From the NCBI GenBank assembly GCA_003567805.1, contig PWYP01000042.1, forward strand, positions 1 to 14,625: DNA of 14,625 nt, read 5' to 3'. A model generated the notes under the pieces. That model did no database searches. It was not told the origin of the DNA and was given only the letters and a program-made list of their open reading frames with translations. The stretch is from PVC group bacterium. Lineage in GTDB: Bacteria > Verrucomicrobiota > Kiritimatiellia > UBA8416. A program made the translations under genes and the position numbers. Positions 6,485 through 14,259 of the stretch are shown one piece after another. Position 1 is the stretch's first letter, and every line of letters starts with the position of its first letter.

Positions 6485-7588
6485 ATGACGGCAAAAAAAG
6501 ATAGTCCGATAACCCTGCTTGTAGGCGATGATGAGTTTCTCATGAACCGCCACGCCAAGGATGTCATTGCAACAGTCCAGCAAACAGACCCTGCGTGCGA
6601 GCTGGAAACCATCGACGGCCTGGTAACGACTGTGGGAGACGCCGAAACGGCCATTCTCCGTTGCAAATCCGCCCTACAGTCTCCAGGACTCTTTAGCACA
6701 ACGCGTATCGTATGGCTGAAAGATGTCGCATTTATGAACGATTCGCGGGCTGCTCAATCCGAGACCGTGCAAAATACTATTACCGATTTTGTGGCATTTC
6801 TCTCGCAAGGGTTCCCCGATGGTTTTTCCCTGCTCATCACGGCCGAATCGATCGACAAACGCCGCTCTTATGCCAAAACATTGGCAAAAATGGCGGCTGT
6901 ACATGAATTCAAGCGAGATGCAAAAGATCATGCAGGCCGAGCAGCCATTGTTCGCAGTACGATCGAAGAAAATGGTTGTTCCATCGCCCCCGATCTCGTC
7001 CCTTTTTTCTGCGAGAAAGTGGGATCGGATACCCGCAGGCTTGTCAGTGAAGCACATAAGCTCTGCCTGTACGCTTATCCAGAAACAAAAATCAGCCGCG
7101 AAGCCATAGAAACCATCACCTCCACAACAACGGAGACCGCTTTTTATGCATTGGCCAACCGATTCTGTGCGTTTGACCTTACCGGCGCCATTCGCACCCT
7201 GCACGAGCTACTTTTCCAGAAGCAAAGTATGATCGGTTTAATCATGCATCTCGAAAGCACGATAAGAGATCTTCTTGTCTTTCGCGAAGCTATCGATCAG
7301 GGCTGGGTACAACAGCGAGGCCGACAACTCACATGGACAAACCTGCCACCAGATGTAGACCGCGCCCTAACCCAAATGGATCGCGATCCGCGCAAACTGC
7401 CCTTCTTTATTTCCGGCAATCTAGCGGAAGGAGCTGCAAAATTTACACGTAAAAGACTGGATCACTGTTTGCGTCAGATTGTCGTGGCGCACGAAAAAAT
7501 GGTTTCCTCTCGTGTCCCGCCAGAGCTCATACTCGAAGTACTACTAGTGCGGATGCTCGGCAAAGCCAAACGACCGCCAAGAAAATAG
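6485..7588 (+). CDS. holA: DNA polymerase III subunit delta
   Basis: This 367-aa protein resembles HolA, the clamp-loader subunit that opens the beta sliding clamp during replisome assembly (E. coli HolA is 343 aa). The N-terminus shows the family opening ITLLVGDDEFLMNRHAKDVI (9-28), then ARIVWLKD-like TTRIVWLKDVAF (72-83) of the AAA+-like fold. The middle segment FCEKVGSDTRRLVSEAHKL matches the conserved domain II region with a Gly-Asp-x-Arg pattern. The C-terminal collar contains FDLTGAIRTLHELLFQKQSMIGLIMHL and LDHCLRQI. No Shine-Dalgarno precedes the ATG. The fmdB-like gene follows after 39 nt, so the two probably form one transcript. Confidence 0.88.
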   Translation: MTAKKDSPITLLVGDDEFLMNRHAKDVIATVQQTDPACELETIDGLVTTVGDAETAILRCKSALQSPGLFSTTRIVWLKDVAFMNDSRAAQSETVQNTITDFVAFLSQGFPDGFSLLITAESIDKRRSYAKTLAKMAAVHEFKRDAKDHAGRAAIVRSTIEENGCSIAPDLVPFFCEKVGSDTRRLVSEAHKLCLYAYPETKISREAIETITSTTTETAFYALANRFCAFDLTGAIRTLHELLFQKQSMIGLIMHLESTIRDLLVFREAIDQGWVQQRGRQLTWTNLPPDVDRALTQMDRDPRKLPFFISGNLAEGAAKFTRKRLDHCLRQIVVAHEKMVSSRVPPELILEVLLVRMLGKAKRPPRK

Positions 7589-7627
7589 ACCGCATACTAC
7601 AGACTAAAGAAGAACCAAGAACGAATT

Positions 7628-7879
7628 ATGCCCATCTACGAATATCAAGCAAAGGATCCAAAGAAGGCATGCTCACATTGTCGTGAGCCCTTCGAGGTAT
7701 TACAAAAGCTGTCCGAACATGCTCTCGCGGCATGCCCCTCATGTGGCGCAGCGATCTCCAAGATCATATCTGCCCCACGCGTGGGTGCCTCACAAAGTAA
7801 CTTTGATGACCGCGCGAAGTCTGCCGGATTTCATAAGCTAAAAAAAGTCAGCAAGGGCGAATACGAGAAACAGTATTAA
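7628..7879 (+). CDS. FmdB-type zinc ribbon protein
   Basis: This 83-aa protein begins MPIYEYQA, the signature of FmdB/CxxC-CxxC regulatory zinc ribbons. Two CxxC knuckles (C15/C18 and C36/C39) would bind one zinc. A polar, basic tail follows, ending in KKVSKGEYEKQY. The family was named after a putative formamidase regulator, but most members have no proven role. It lies 39 nt after holA, and its stop codon overlaps the stop of the convergent M28 peptidase gene by 4 bp. Confidence 0.88.
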   Translation: MPIYEYQAKDPKKACSHCREPFEVLQKLSEHALAACPSCGAAISKIISAPRVGASQSNFDDRAKSAGFHKLKKVSKGEYEKQY

Positions 7880-9189
7880 CCCGCCTTGCTGGTTTTTGCG
7901 AAATCCTCATCGTGTTGCAACGTAGGCCAGCTATCATCATTGGCGATGCGCAGGAGTGCTCTTGCGATAAAGGCTGCGGTGTCCGATACTTCTTCCACCA
8001 CGATCTTATCAAGCGTATCGCCTGCCATGTGATAAAACCCTCCACCTCGTGATTTTCCCGGCTTTCCGCCAACACCCGCCGTGATCACACCTTGCCGCAT
8101 AAAGGGGTAATGATCCGAAGACGTATGTTGACGGTTTCCAAAACGCACCTCTTCGCCCATTTCCGCAGCAAGTGTATGTACATAAGCTTCCGCAGCAGAA
8201 CACTTATGAAAACCCAGCCCGTGTGGACGTCCTAGACAAGGGGTATCACAATTGAGCATGAATCGGGTTTTACGCAAAAGTTTTGCGTGGGTCCGCGCAT
8301 AATCGTGCGATCCAAGCAATCCCATTTCTTCCGCACCAAATGCAACAAAACGCACCGTCCGCTTTACTTGATGTCGAAAGGGTTCTAGTAGCCGCGCAAC
8401 TTCCATCACAATGCTCACACCTGTCGCATTGTCATAGGCACCCGGCGAAATATCATGTGAATCATAATGCCCCCCCATGATCACGAGTTCATCGGGTTTT
8501 TCGGCCCCCGGAATCTCACCCACCACATTACAGGTAGTGCCGGGCTTGCAGTAGGAGTCCACAACAAGATGCAGTTGACCGGACGTCTGCATCCGGCGAA
8601 GCAGCGCAAGTGTTTCTGACGGGATATTCACGGCAGGAATCGGGCTTTCCTGCCCATTATGTACACTGCCTGTCTTGAAAAGCATGCCATCGACATTATG
8701 CCCGTGCAATACACCTATAGCACCTGCAGTCACACAGCGCTGCTGAATCCCCTTGCGCGGACCACTGCTGCCATCGGTGAGGGCAAACGCTCCCCTCAAG
8801 GCTGAAGCAACCTTGTCGACCTCATCTTCGCTTCCGCTATCAACATCGACCCAACGCGCTGTGATCCCCTCACCCTTTGTTGCGGCACCATATGGCATAG
8901 CATAAGCTGGTAATTCATATTCACGAGGGGTAACCAAACGCAAACGTGCGCCTCCACCCCTGCACCAAGCCACAAACGCGAAAGGCTCGCAACACACGTT
9001 TTTCAGCCCATACCGCTCGAATGTGGCACGAATCATCTCGGCAGCACGGCGATCTCCTTCGGTCCCTGCGAACCGAGGCCCGATTTCGTCGCACAGCGCA
9101 TAAAGATTACACTTCAGCTCATTGATCCCCTGCGCGGCAGCAGCCTTGATCGCAGTATCGATCTCGTGATAGTTCCCCGTGACAGTCAT
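7876..9189 (-). CDS. M28-family zinc metallopeptidase with inserted PA-like domain
   Basis: This 437-aa protein carries a complete M28 (aminopeptidase Y/S type) di-zinc site: H241 (GGHYDS), D253 bridging (GAYDNA), catalytic E287 and ligand E288 (FGAEEMG), D315 (LNCDTP) and H387 (FYHMAGDT). Residues about 110-215 resemble a protease-associated (PA) insert. No signal peptide is visible, so it is probably cytoplasmic; M28 exopeptidases are often exported. It is the last gene of the operon and starts 16 nt after the 111-aa gene. Its stop overlaps that of convergent fmdB by 4 bp. Likely activity is release of N-terminal residues from peptides; the substrate is unknown. No strong ribosome site is seen, which suggests translational coupling. 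Confidence 0.93.
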   Translation of the reverse strand: MTVTGNYHEIDTAIKAAAAQGINELKCNLYALCDEIGPRFAGTEGDRRAAEMIRATFERYGLKNVCCEPFAFVAWCRGGGARLRLVTPREYELPAYAMPYGAATKGEGITARWVDVDSGSEDEVDKVASALRGAFALTDGSSGPRKGIQQRCVTAGAIGVLHGHNVDGMLFKTGSVHNGQESPIPAVNIPSETLALLRRMQTSGQLHLVVDSYCKPGTTCNVVGEIPGAEKPDELVIMGGHYDSHDISPGAYDNATGVSIVMEVARLLEPFRHQVKRTVRFVAFGAEEMGLLGSHDYARTHAKLLRKTRFMLNCDTPCLGRPHGLGFHKCSAAEAYVHTLAAEMGEEVRFGNRQHTSSDHYPFMRQGVITAGVGGKPGKSRGGGFYHMAGDTLDKIVVEEVSDTAAFIARALLRIANDDSWPTLQHDEDFAKTSKAG

Positions 9190-9205
9190 AACATACCCAA
9201 AAACA

Positions 9206-9541
9206 TTATCGCGCTCCCATTTCTTCCATAGCGTGAATAAACGTCTGCGCTTCCTGTGATAGCTCCTTCAAATGTTCATCCGTAAGCAAATCGTGCTTTC
9301 GTAACGAAAATACTCTCATAGCTAGACGCGAGCGGCGCCAATCATTGAAACATTCAGCAATAATGCCATCTGACTTCTTTACATGTCTGTATAACGCCAG
9401 ATACCTTTCGTGTGGCGTACCGATCTCAGAAGATGCAATCGCCGCAGCCCGTTCATTCACTCTTTCACATAGTGCCTGCAGTAACTCATCAGAAAGACGT
9501 CTTAAATACTTCCAATCTCTTTCCGCAAATGGTCCTTCCAT
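9206..9541 (-). CDS. Conserved hypothetical protein, 111 aa
   Basis: The start at 9541 is chosen because AGGAGG lies at 9548-9553, 6 nt upstream; an upstream in-frame ATG at 9610 would overlap the rhamnosidase gene and lacks such a site. The protein is soluble and mostly helical: an opening ERDWKYLRRLSDELLQALCERVN-type helix, a central segment RYLALYRHVKKSDGIIAECF, then NDWRRS (about 67-72) and a C-terminal LLTDEHLKELSQEAQ segment. I have the impression of a widespread small family with a conserved CF-DWRRS motif, but I cannot name it or give a function. It lies 25 nt after the rhamnosidase gene and 16 nt before the peptidase gene. Confidence 0.8.
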   Translation of the reverse strand: MEGPFAERDWKYLRRLSDELLQALCERVNERAAAIASSEIGTPHERYLALYRHVKKSDGIIAECFNDWRRSRLAMRVFSLRKHDLLTDEHLKELSQEAQTFIHAMEEMGAR

Positions 9542-9547
9542 CTTTAA

Positions 9548-9553
9548 CCTCCT
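9548..9553 (-). promoter_or_regulatory. Ribosome binding site deciding the start of the 111-aa protein
   Basis: AGGAGG on the minus strand, 6 nt before the ATG at 9541, sits in the 25-nt gap after the rhamnosidase stop. It supports the shorter 111-aa form over a 134-aa form starting at 9610. Confidence 0.8.
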
Positions 9554-9566
9554 GTTTCGACTCGTG

Positions 9567-12332
9567 TTACATCGGAAAAACGAAGACATAGGATCCTGAA
9601 CCCATTTCAATCTCCGTTTTGCCAGTTTTGTACGTGCATGCCTTCACGCCCTCCGACTGTGAAACCGCCATGCCCCCCTCCAATATCTTCTCCCTATCTG
9701 CCGGAACATGGACGGTTGCCGTGCAGTTGGCAGGAATAGAAACCTCGAGACGGGCCGAGCTCCCGTCATGCTGCCACGAGACCGCTATTTCGCCACGAAT
9801 CGTTTGCACGGATGCCTTGGCCCAAGGCAAATCAACAGGCATGTAGGGTTGAATCATCACATGCGCAAACCCAGGTGCATCGGGATCTGGACGTATCCCC
9901 ACCAGATCCTTGTAAAACCACTCGTCTATAGCTGCGCCCAGCGTGGTATGACAAAGAGAACCGCCCTCCCCCATCCAATTTTCTGTAATGGTCGTTCGAT
10001 TCGGATCCCGTAACATGTAGCCCCAGCTCGGATAATCCGTTGCCGTCGCACGCGTCCACACGATGTCATTTCGACCCGAATCAGCAACAGCACGAATCGC
10101 CCATTTCGTGCCAGCGTAACCTGTCGTCAAGCGGCGCTGACGATGATTCACGCTGCTATTAAGATACATCTCGACCGCATCGCGATTGGTTTCATGCACC
10201 AAATCAAAGGCCAATGCCCAAGCCTGCGCACTCTGACAACCAACATCATAATACCCACTCCCTGCATCATAGAACCGAGCATTGAAGGCATCTTTAATTT
10301 TGCCGGCCAGTTCTCGATATTGCACGGCATCATCCTGCAACCCGAGCACCTCAGCAACTTTCACCATTGTGATCACATCCGCATGATAGAAAGCCGTCGC
10401 AATGCTCAGCGGCTGATTCTTGCGGTTTCCGGATCCCCCTTCATGCGTTGACAGGTGATCCCCCCACTGCGAAATCTGCAAATAACCATGCTCGTTTTCT
10501 GAAGGGAAACGAGCATCCCCTGCACAATGATATCGTAACTTCGAAAGAATTTCTTCCGTCGGCATGGTCTCGATCTGACGCAGGCCTGTACGTTGTAAAT
10601 AGGTCAGGTAACGCTGCATATTCGCATAATTTTCCTCGAGGATCCGTAGATCGCCATAATATACGTACTGCCACCATGGAACCAAGATAAACGCAGCACT
10701 CCAAACCAGATCCTCCTCTGGTCCGGCCTGCGGCACAATCATACCGATCATGCCATCAGCCGCTTGCTGATCGCAAAAGTCTGCGATCCACTTGGCATAC
10801 ACACGTGGCGACCACAAATTATAGAAACACTCTTCCGCAAAACTCCAGACATCCCCTGCCCATCCCAATCGCTCTGGACGCTGCGTATCATCCGTGGGAA
10901 CGCCCATCTGAATATTACATTTCTGCGACTGCATCGTGCAGGCATGGATCTTATTTAGCAGATCGTTACCACTTGAAAACGACCCCGTCTCCTCAACCGC
11001 TGACCGCACAAAACATGCTTCCAGCGAATCGAGCCCCGGCTTGCCAGGATACCCCCTTACTTCAACATATTGAAATCCATGATACGTAAACCGTGGCGCA
11101 TAGGTCTCCTGGCCTTGTCCTCGCAAAATGTACTGATCGCGCTGCAAGGCTGCGTTGCTGCTCTTCGTGTTAAGAGAACCATCTGCATGCTGGGCTTCAC
11201 CATAACGAAGCGTTATCGTTTCGCCACGCCCGCCCCCTTTCACACGAAGCTGCACCCATCCTGTTATATTCCGGCCTATGTCGTATATAAATACACTGGG
11301 CGAGGGTTCGCACATCGCCACGGGACGAAAGCGCTCCACAACCTTGTTCGGTTCATGCCGCAACGCTGTGAGTACGCCCCCAGGCTTTGGAACAACACGG
11401 ACCGACTCCCAGTTTGCATCATCAAATTCGACACAATCCCAGCCATCCTGCTCCAAACGCGCATCATAGATTTCACCATCATAAATACAATTATGCGTAA
11501 TTGGTGACCATGCTCCTTTCCACGAGGCATCACTCACAACGGTTTCGGTTGTACCGTCCGTGTAATCAACCATAAGTTGCACGATACTGCGCGGAGATCC
11601 ATACCACTGCTTCTGCCACCCCCAGTATTTCTTGTGGGCGTTAAACCACCCATTGCCCAACAGCACGCCAAATGCATTTGGACCATTCTGCAGTATCCCC
11701 GTAATATCATAGGTATTATAGACAACCTGCTTTCGAAATTCCGTGCGAGGCGTGGCCAACACATCGTCCCCCACCTTTTGCCCGTTAAGACGAAGCTCAA
11801 ACAATCCAAGTCCACAAACATACACACGTGCACGCCGCACCGGCTTCTTAATATCAAAAGCCTTACGTAGCATCGGCGCCCGATCATCTGGCTCAAATGC
11901 AACCACTTCAGGAGGAAGTCCACCGTGCTGGAATAGGGCCGGATCACAGCAGGGTTCAGCAGGGTCCCCCATCCCAATCCATTCAGCCTGCCAATCGGAG
12001 GCATGATAAAGCCCCGTTCCAAATACCGCGACTGGAGACGGGCCACTGCTGAATCCGGTCTCATCCCAGACTTCCACACACCAAAAGCAATCTATATTGC
12101 TGCACAGCCCGACACCGCCATACGCTATATTCACCGATTGTGAAGATTCGACCTTGCCACTATCCCATAAATCCGCATCCCCCTGCGCTAACCGGTCCTT
12201 GTCCGTTGCGACGAGAATACGATAGGCGGTTTGATAACGACCCCGCCCCGGAAAATCCAAAGCCCAGGAAAACCGCGGAACGCCAGTCCCGATGGTTATG
12301 GGACCCTGTGCATATTCAACATACATCTTCAT
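9567..12332 (-). CDS. GH78 alpha-L-rhamnosidase, probably intracellular
   Basis: This 921-aa protein has GH78 architecture: an N-terminal Ig/fibronectin-like domain opening with VPRFSWAL, a carbohydrate-binding-like domain (about 155-320, VYVCGLGLFELRLNG, GVLLGNGWF), a beta-sandwich (about 330-445, FIYDIGRNITGWVQL), the (alpha/alpha)6 catalytic barrel (about 450-815) and a C-terminal beta-sandwich. Acidic active-site positions are present: D481, E487 (general acid) and D494 in the DDTQRPERLGWAGD segment, and the general base E784 in TITENW. It would hydrolyse terminal alpha-L-rhamnose from oligosaccharides or glycosides. No signal peptide is visible, so it probably acts on imported oligosaccharides. 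It is the first gene of a three-gene operon. GAGG lies 11 nt before the start; Met3 is an alternative. Confidence 0.95.
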   Translation of the reverse strand: MKMYVEYAQGPITIGTGVPRFSWALDFPGRGRYQTAYRILVATDKDRLAQGDADLWDSGKVESSQSVNIAYGGVGLCSNIDCFWCVEVWDETGFSSGPSPVAVFGTGLYHASDWQAEWIGMGDPAEPCCDPALFQHGGLPPEVVAFEPDDRAPMLRKAFDIKKPVRRARVYVCGLGLFELRLNGQKVGDDVLATPRTEFRKQVVYNTYDITGILQNGPNAFGVLLGNGWFNAHKKYWGWQKQWYGSPRSIVQLMVDYTDGTTETVVSDASWKGAWSPITHNCIYDGEIYDARLEQDGWDCVEFDDANWESVRVVPKPGGVLTALRHEPNKVVERFRPVAMCEPSPSVFIYDIGRNITGWVQLRVKGGGRGETITLRYGEAQHADGSLNTKSSNAALQRDQYILRGQGQETYAPRFTYHGFQYVEVRGYPGKPGLDSLEACFVRSAVEETGSFSSGNDLLNKIHACTMQSQKCNIQMGVPTDDTQRPERLGWAGDVWSFAEECFYNLWSPRVYAKWIADFCDQQAADGMIGMIVPQAGPEEDLVWSAAFILVPWWQYVYYGDLRILEENYANMQRYLTYLQRTGLRQIETMPTEEILSKLRYHCAGDARFPSENEHGYLQISQWGDHLSTHEGGSGNRKNQPLSIATAFYHADVITMVKVAEVLGLQDDAVQYRELAGKIKDAFNARFYDAGSGYYDVGCQSAQAWALAFDLVHETNRDAVEMYLNSSVNHRQRRLTTGYAGTKWAIRAVADSGRNDIVWTRATATDYPSWGYMLRDPNRTTITENWMGEGGSLCHTTLGAAIDEWFYKDLVGIRPDPDAPGFAHVMIQPYMPVDLPWAKASVQTIRGEIAVSWQHDGSSARLEVSIPANCTATVHVPADREKILEGGMAVSQSEGVKACTYKTGKTEIEMGSGSYVFVFPM

Positions 12333-12388
12333 CGTTATTCATACCTCAGGATAATAAAAGTCATACTTTGTATCCTTTTCTATATCAG

Positions 12389-12410
12389 TGCTGTTGTCAA
12401 AAAAACAGCA
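12389..12410. promoter_or_regulatory. Inverted repeat over a minus-strand TTGACA, candidate operator
   Basis: TGCTGTT (12389-12395) and AACAGCA (12404-12410) form a perfect 7-bp inverted repeat with an 8-nt spacer. A consensus -35 hexamer TTGACA lies on the minus strand at 12400-12395, pointing to the rhamnosidase operon and overlapping the left arm. No good -10 hexamer is seen at 16-18 bp. A repressor site over the operon promoter is a reasonable guess only. Confidence 0.35.
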
Positions 12411-12432
12411 ATCAAATTAACAGCTATATAAA

Positions 12433-12449
12433 TGCAATTATGTATTGCA
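12433..12449. promoter_or_regulatory. Short inverted repeat in the divergent intergenic region
   Basis: TGCAAT (12433-12438) and ATTGCA (12444-12449) are a perfect 6-bp dyad with a 5-nt spacer, midway between the divergent rhamnosidase operon and the phosphatase gene. It could be a dimeric regulator site or chance in AT-rich sequence. Confidence 0.25.
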
Positions 12450-12528
12450 CTTACAGCCACGCAAGAGCACAATAGAACAAAGTTTTAGGTGGGCATTATA
12501 ACGTACGAACATTCCTGAGCGGCACGTA

Positions 12529-13722
12529 ATGGAAATTCCTACAAAAATAGAACCGAAAACGGCGTGGGACACCGAAAATTCCGGGACTGCACCTTGCATT
12601 GCAATCATTGATGACGATGCTGGTATGCGCTCCATGTTTGCGATGTATTTGTCGCGTCAAGGTTACACGGTTTTGACTGCTGCTGATGGCAAAACAGGAA
12701 TCGAGCTATTGACCACACACAAACTCGATGCCGTTCTACTCGACCTCCATATGCCCCAGGTAACCGGATTCGATGTGCTCGAGGAAGCCAAGCCTGTGCT
12801 TTCAGATGTACCCGTCGTTGTGGTATCTGGAACCTCCGATATTGGAGAAGCAATGAAGGCGATCAAAATGGGAGCCATCGATTTTCTCCTTAAACCCATC
12901 ACAGACCTATCTATTATTACCCACACGCTGGAAAAGAGCATTGAGCGCTTTTCCTTAAAACGACAATCCAAAGCCTATCAGCTTAAACTCGAAGAAACGG
13001 TCCAAACGCTCCGGGAAGGTGAAATCGCGGCCAAGAAAATGCAAAAACGTCTTCTGCCCCCACCATCATGCGAGCTCTGCGGTTTCAGCCTGACAGGCAA
13101 TTTGTTGGCAAGAGATTATCTGAGTGGAGATTTTTATGACTACTTTGCTCTGAACGACACAACGCTCATCTTCTATCTTGCAGATATTGCAGGCCATGGC
13201 GTTTCCTCCGCATTTGTTACAGTATTGCTCAAATCTATCGTAAACAAGTGCGTCGATAATTTTCACAAGAACGCTGACGACACCATCATCCATCCGCACA
13301 AGTTTCTCCAGCAGTTGAATAAAGAAATATGCGCCGAACACCTAGGGAAATACCTAACAATCTTTTTCGGCAAAATCGACCTCATCTCAGACACACTCAG
13401 CTATGTGAATGGTGGTCACTTCCCCCCCCCTATCATTGTCAAAGAGGATACGGAAGAATATGCCGCGACAGGTGAAAGCCCGGTTGGGATTGATCCAGAA
13501 GCCACGTTTCAAACCAAGAAAATTGAACTCACAGACCAATTCCAGTTATACCTGTTTTCTGATGGAGTCATTGACGCCATGTTGCAAGGCTCCATACGTG
13601 AAAAAATGGAAAAATTGCGCGACCTCGTACAACTAGGAAGGCTTGAGCCGTTCTACGAAAAATTAAAGCAACAGGATCAACGAACGGATGACATGTCCCT
13701 TGTCACGCTGAAGAGGATCTAA
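12529..13722 (+). CDS. Response regulator with PP2C (SpoIIE/RsbU-type) phosphatase output
   Basis: This 397-aa protein has an N-terminal receiver domain (about 23-140) with acidic pocket D28-D30, phosphoacceptor D72 (LLDLHMP), S100 and K122 (LKPI). A helical, probably coiled-coil linker (about 140-175) follows, then a SpoIIE-type PP2C phosphatase (about 176-397). Metal-binding acidic motifs are present: SGDFYDYF (D201), LADIAGHG (D219), FSDGVID (D345) and TDDMSLV (D387/D388). In partner switching such phosphatases dephosphorylate a STAS antagonist, which then sequesters an anti-sigma kinase. The STAS gene starts 5 nt downstream and is the obvious substrate. A sensor histidine kinase for D72 is not in the window. 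A run of nine C at 13422-13430 lies inside the phosphatase domain (GGHFPPP). Confidence 0.95.
   Translation: MEIPTKIEPKTAWDTENSGTAPCIAIIDDDAGMRSMFAMYLSRQGYTVLTAADGKTGIELLTTHKLDAVLLDLHMPQVTGFDVLEEAKPVLSDVPVVVVSGTSDIGEAMKAIKMGAIDFLLKPITDLSIITHTLEKSIERFSLKRQSKAYQLKLEETVQTLREGEIAAKKMQKRLLPPPSCELCGFSLTGNLLARDYLSGDFYDYFALNDTTLIFYLADIAGHGVSSAFVTVLLKSIVNKCVDNFHKNADDTIIHPHKFLQQLNKEICAEHLGKYLTIFFGKIDLISDTLSYVNGGHFPPPIIVKEDTEEYAATGESPVGIDPEATFQTKKIELTDQFQLYLFSDGVIDAMLQGSIREKMEKLRDLVQLGRLEPFYEKLKQQDQRTDDMSLVTLKRI
13422..13430 (+). repeat. Nine-C homopolymer inside the phosphatase gene
   Basis: The C9 tract encodes part of the HFPPP turn of the PP2C domain (codons TTC CCC CCC CCT). Loss or gain of one C would frameshift the protein before FSDGVID and TDDMS, abolishing the phosphatase. 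Runs of seven C occur elsewhere in the window (2427-2433 and near 8470), but this is the longest G/C run I saw. Confidence 0.85.
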
Positions 13723-13727
13723 GCCTG

Positions 13728-14234
13728 ATGAATGCTCCGCATATACAATTTGCAATCGACGGAAACTGCCTCTACCTAAAAGTGGCAGGCGTACTCCGGC
13801 ATAATGGGGCGAGTACGCTTGAGTCTTTTGTATCTAGCGTATTCAACCAAACCCCTCTAGACATGGCTGTCATCGATTTAATCGAGACAGAATTTATTGA
13901 CAGCACGAACCTGGGCATTTTGGCTTCAATTGCAATCAAGCTAAACAAAACCTGTCATCATAAACCACTCATTGTCACGGGCAGCGAAGACATCACACTC
14001 CTGCTAAATGGTATGGGGTTCGATCATTACTTTGAGATCGTTGACGAGTCTGCTGGTCCCGAGGCACCTCCCTATTGCGGAATTGATTTGGCCAACCGGA
14101 CGCCTGCCACTCTGGAGGGAATAACACTCCAAGCTCATAAGAACTTAGCAGAAATGAACACAAAGAATCGCGAGGCCTTCAAAGATGTGATTGAACTGCT
14201 CGAAAAAGAAACAAGCCAGAACACAACGAGTTGA
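13728..14234 (+). CDS. STAS-domain anti-sigma-factor antagonist (RsbV/SpoIIAA type) with C-terminal extension
   Basis: This 168-aa protein opens with a STAS domain (about 1-110). It contains the hallmark IDLIETEFIDSTNLGIL: the beta-strand and loop ending in DSTNLG, with S59 as the expected phosphorylation site. The remaining 55 residues or so are polar and helical (AHKNLAEMNTKNREAFKDVI) and are not part of the minimal RsbV fold. The unphosphorylated form would bind an anti-sigma kinase and free a sigma factor. It starts 5 nt after the phosphatase gene with AGAGGA about 10 nt upstream, so the two are co-transcribed. The cognate RsbW-type kinase and sigma factor are not in the window. Confidence 0.92.
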   Translation: MNAPHIQFAIDGNCLYLKVAGVLRHNGASTLESFVSSVFNQTPLDMAVIDLIETEFIDSTNLGILASIAIKLNKTCHHKPLIVTGSEDITLLLNGMGFDHYFEIVDESAGPEAPPYCGIDLANRTPATLEGITLQAHKNLAEMNTKNREAFKDVIELLEKETSQNTTS

Positions 14235-14259
14235 CCGTAACCTCTGCGAACGAACCACA

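Noticed and set aside
6674..7204. 176-aa minus-strand reading frame
   Set aside because: It is fully antisense to holA, which has clear family motifs; composition is not protein-like.
9542..9610. Upstream start giving a 134-aa form of the 111-aa protein
   Set aside because: It would overlap the rhamnosidase C-terminus and lacks a ribosome site, while AGGAGG directly precedes the ATG at 9541.
11534..12079. 181-aa minus-strand reading frame
   Set aside because: It is an alternative frame of the GH78 gene, which has continuous family homology through the region.
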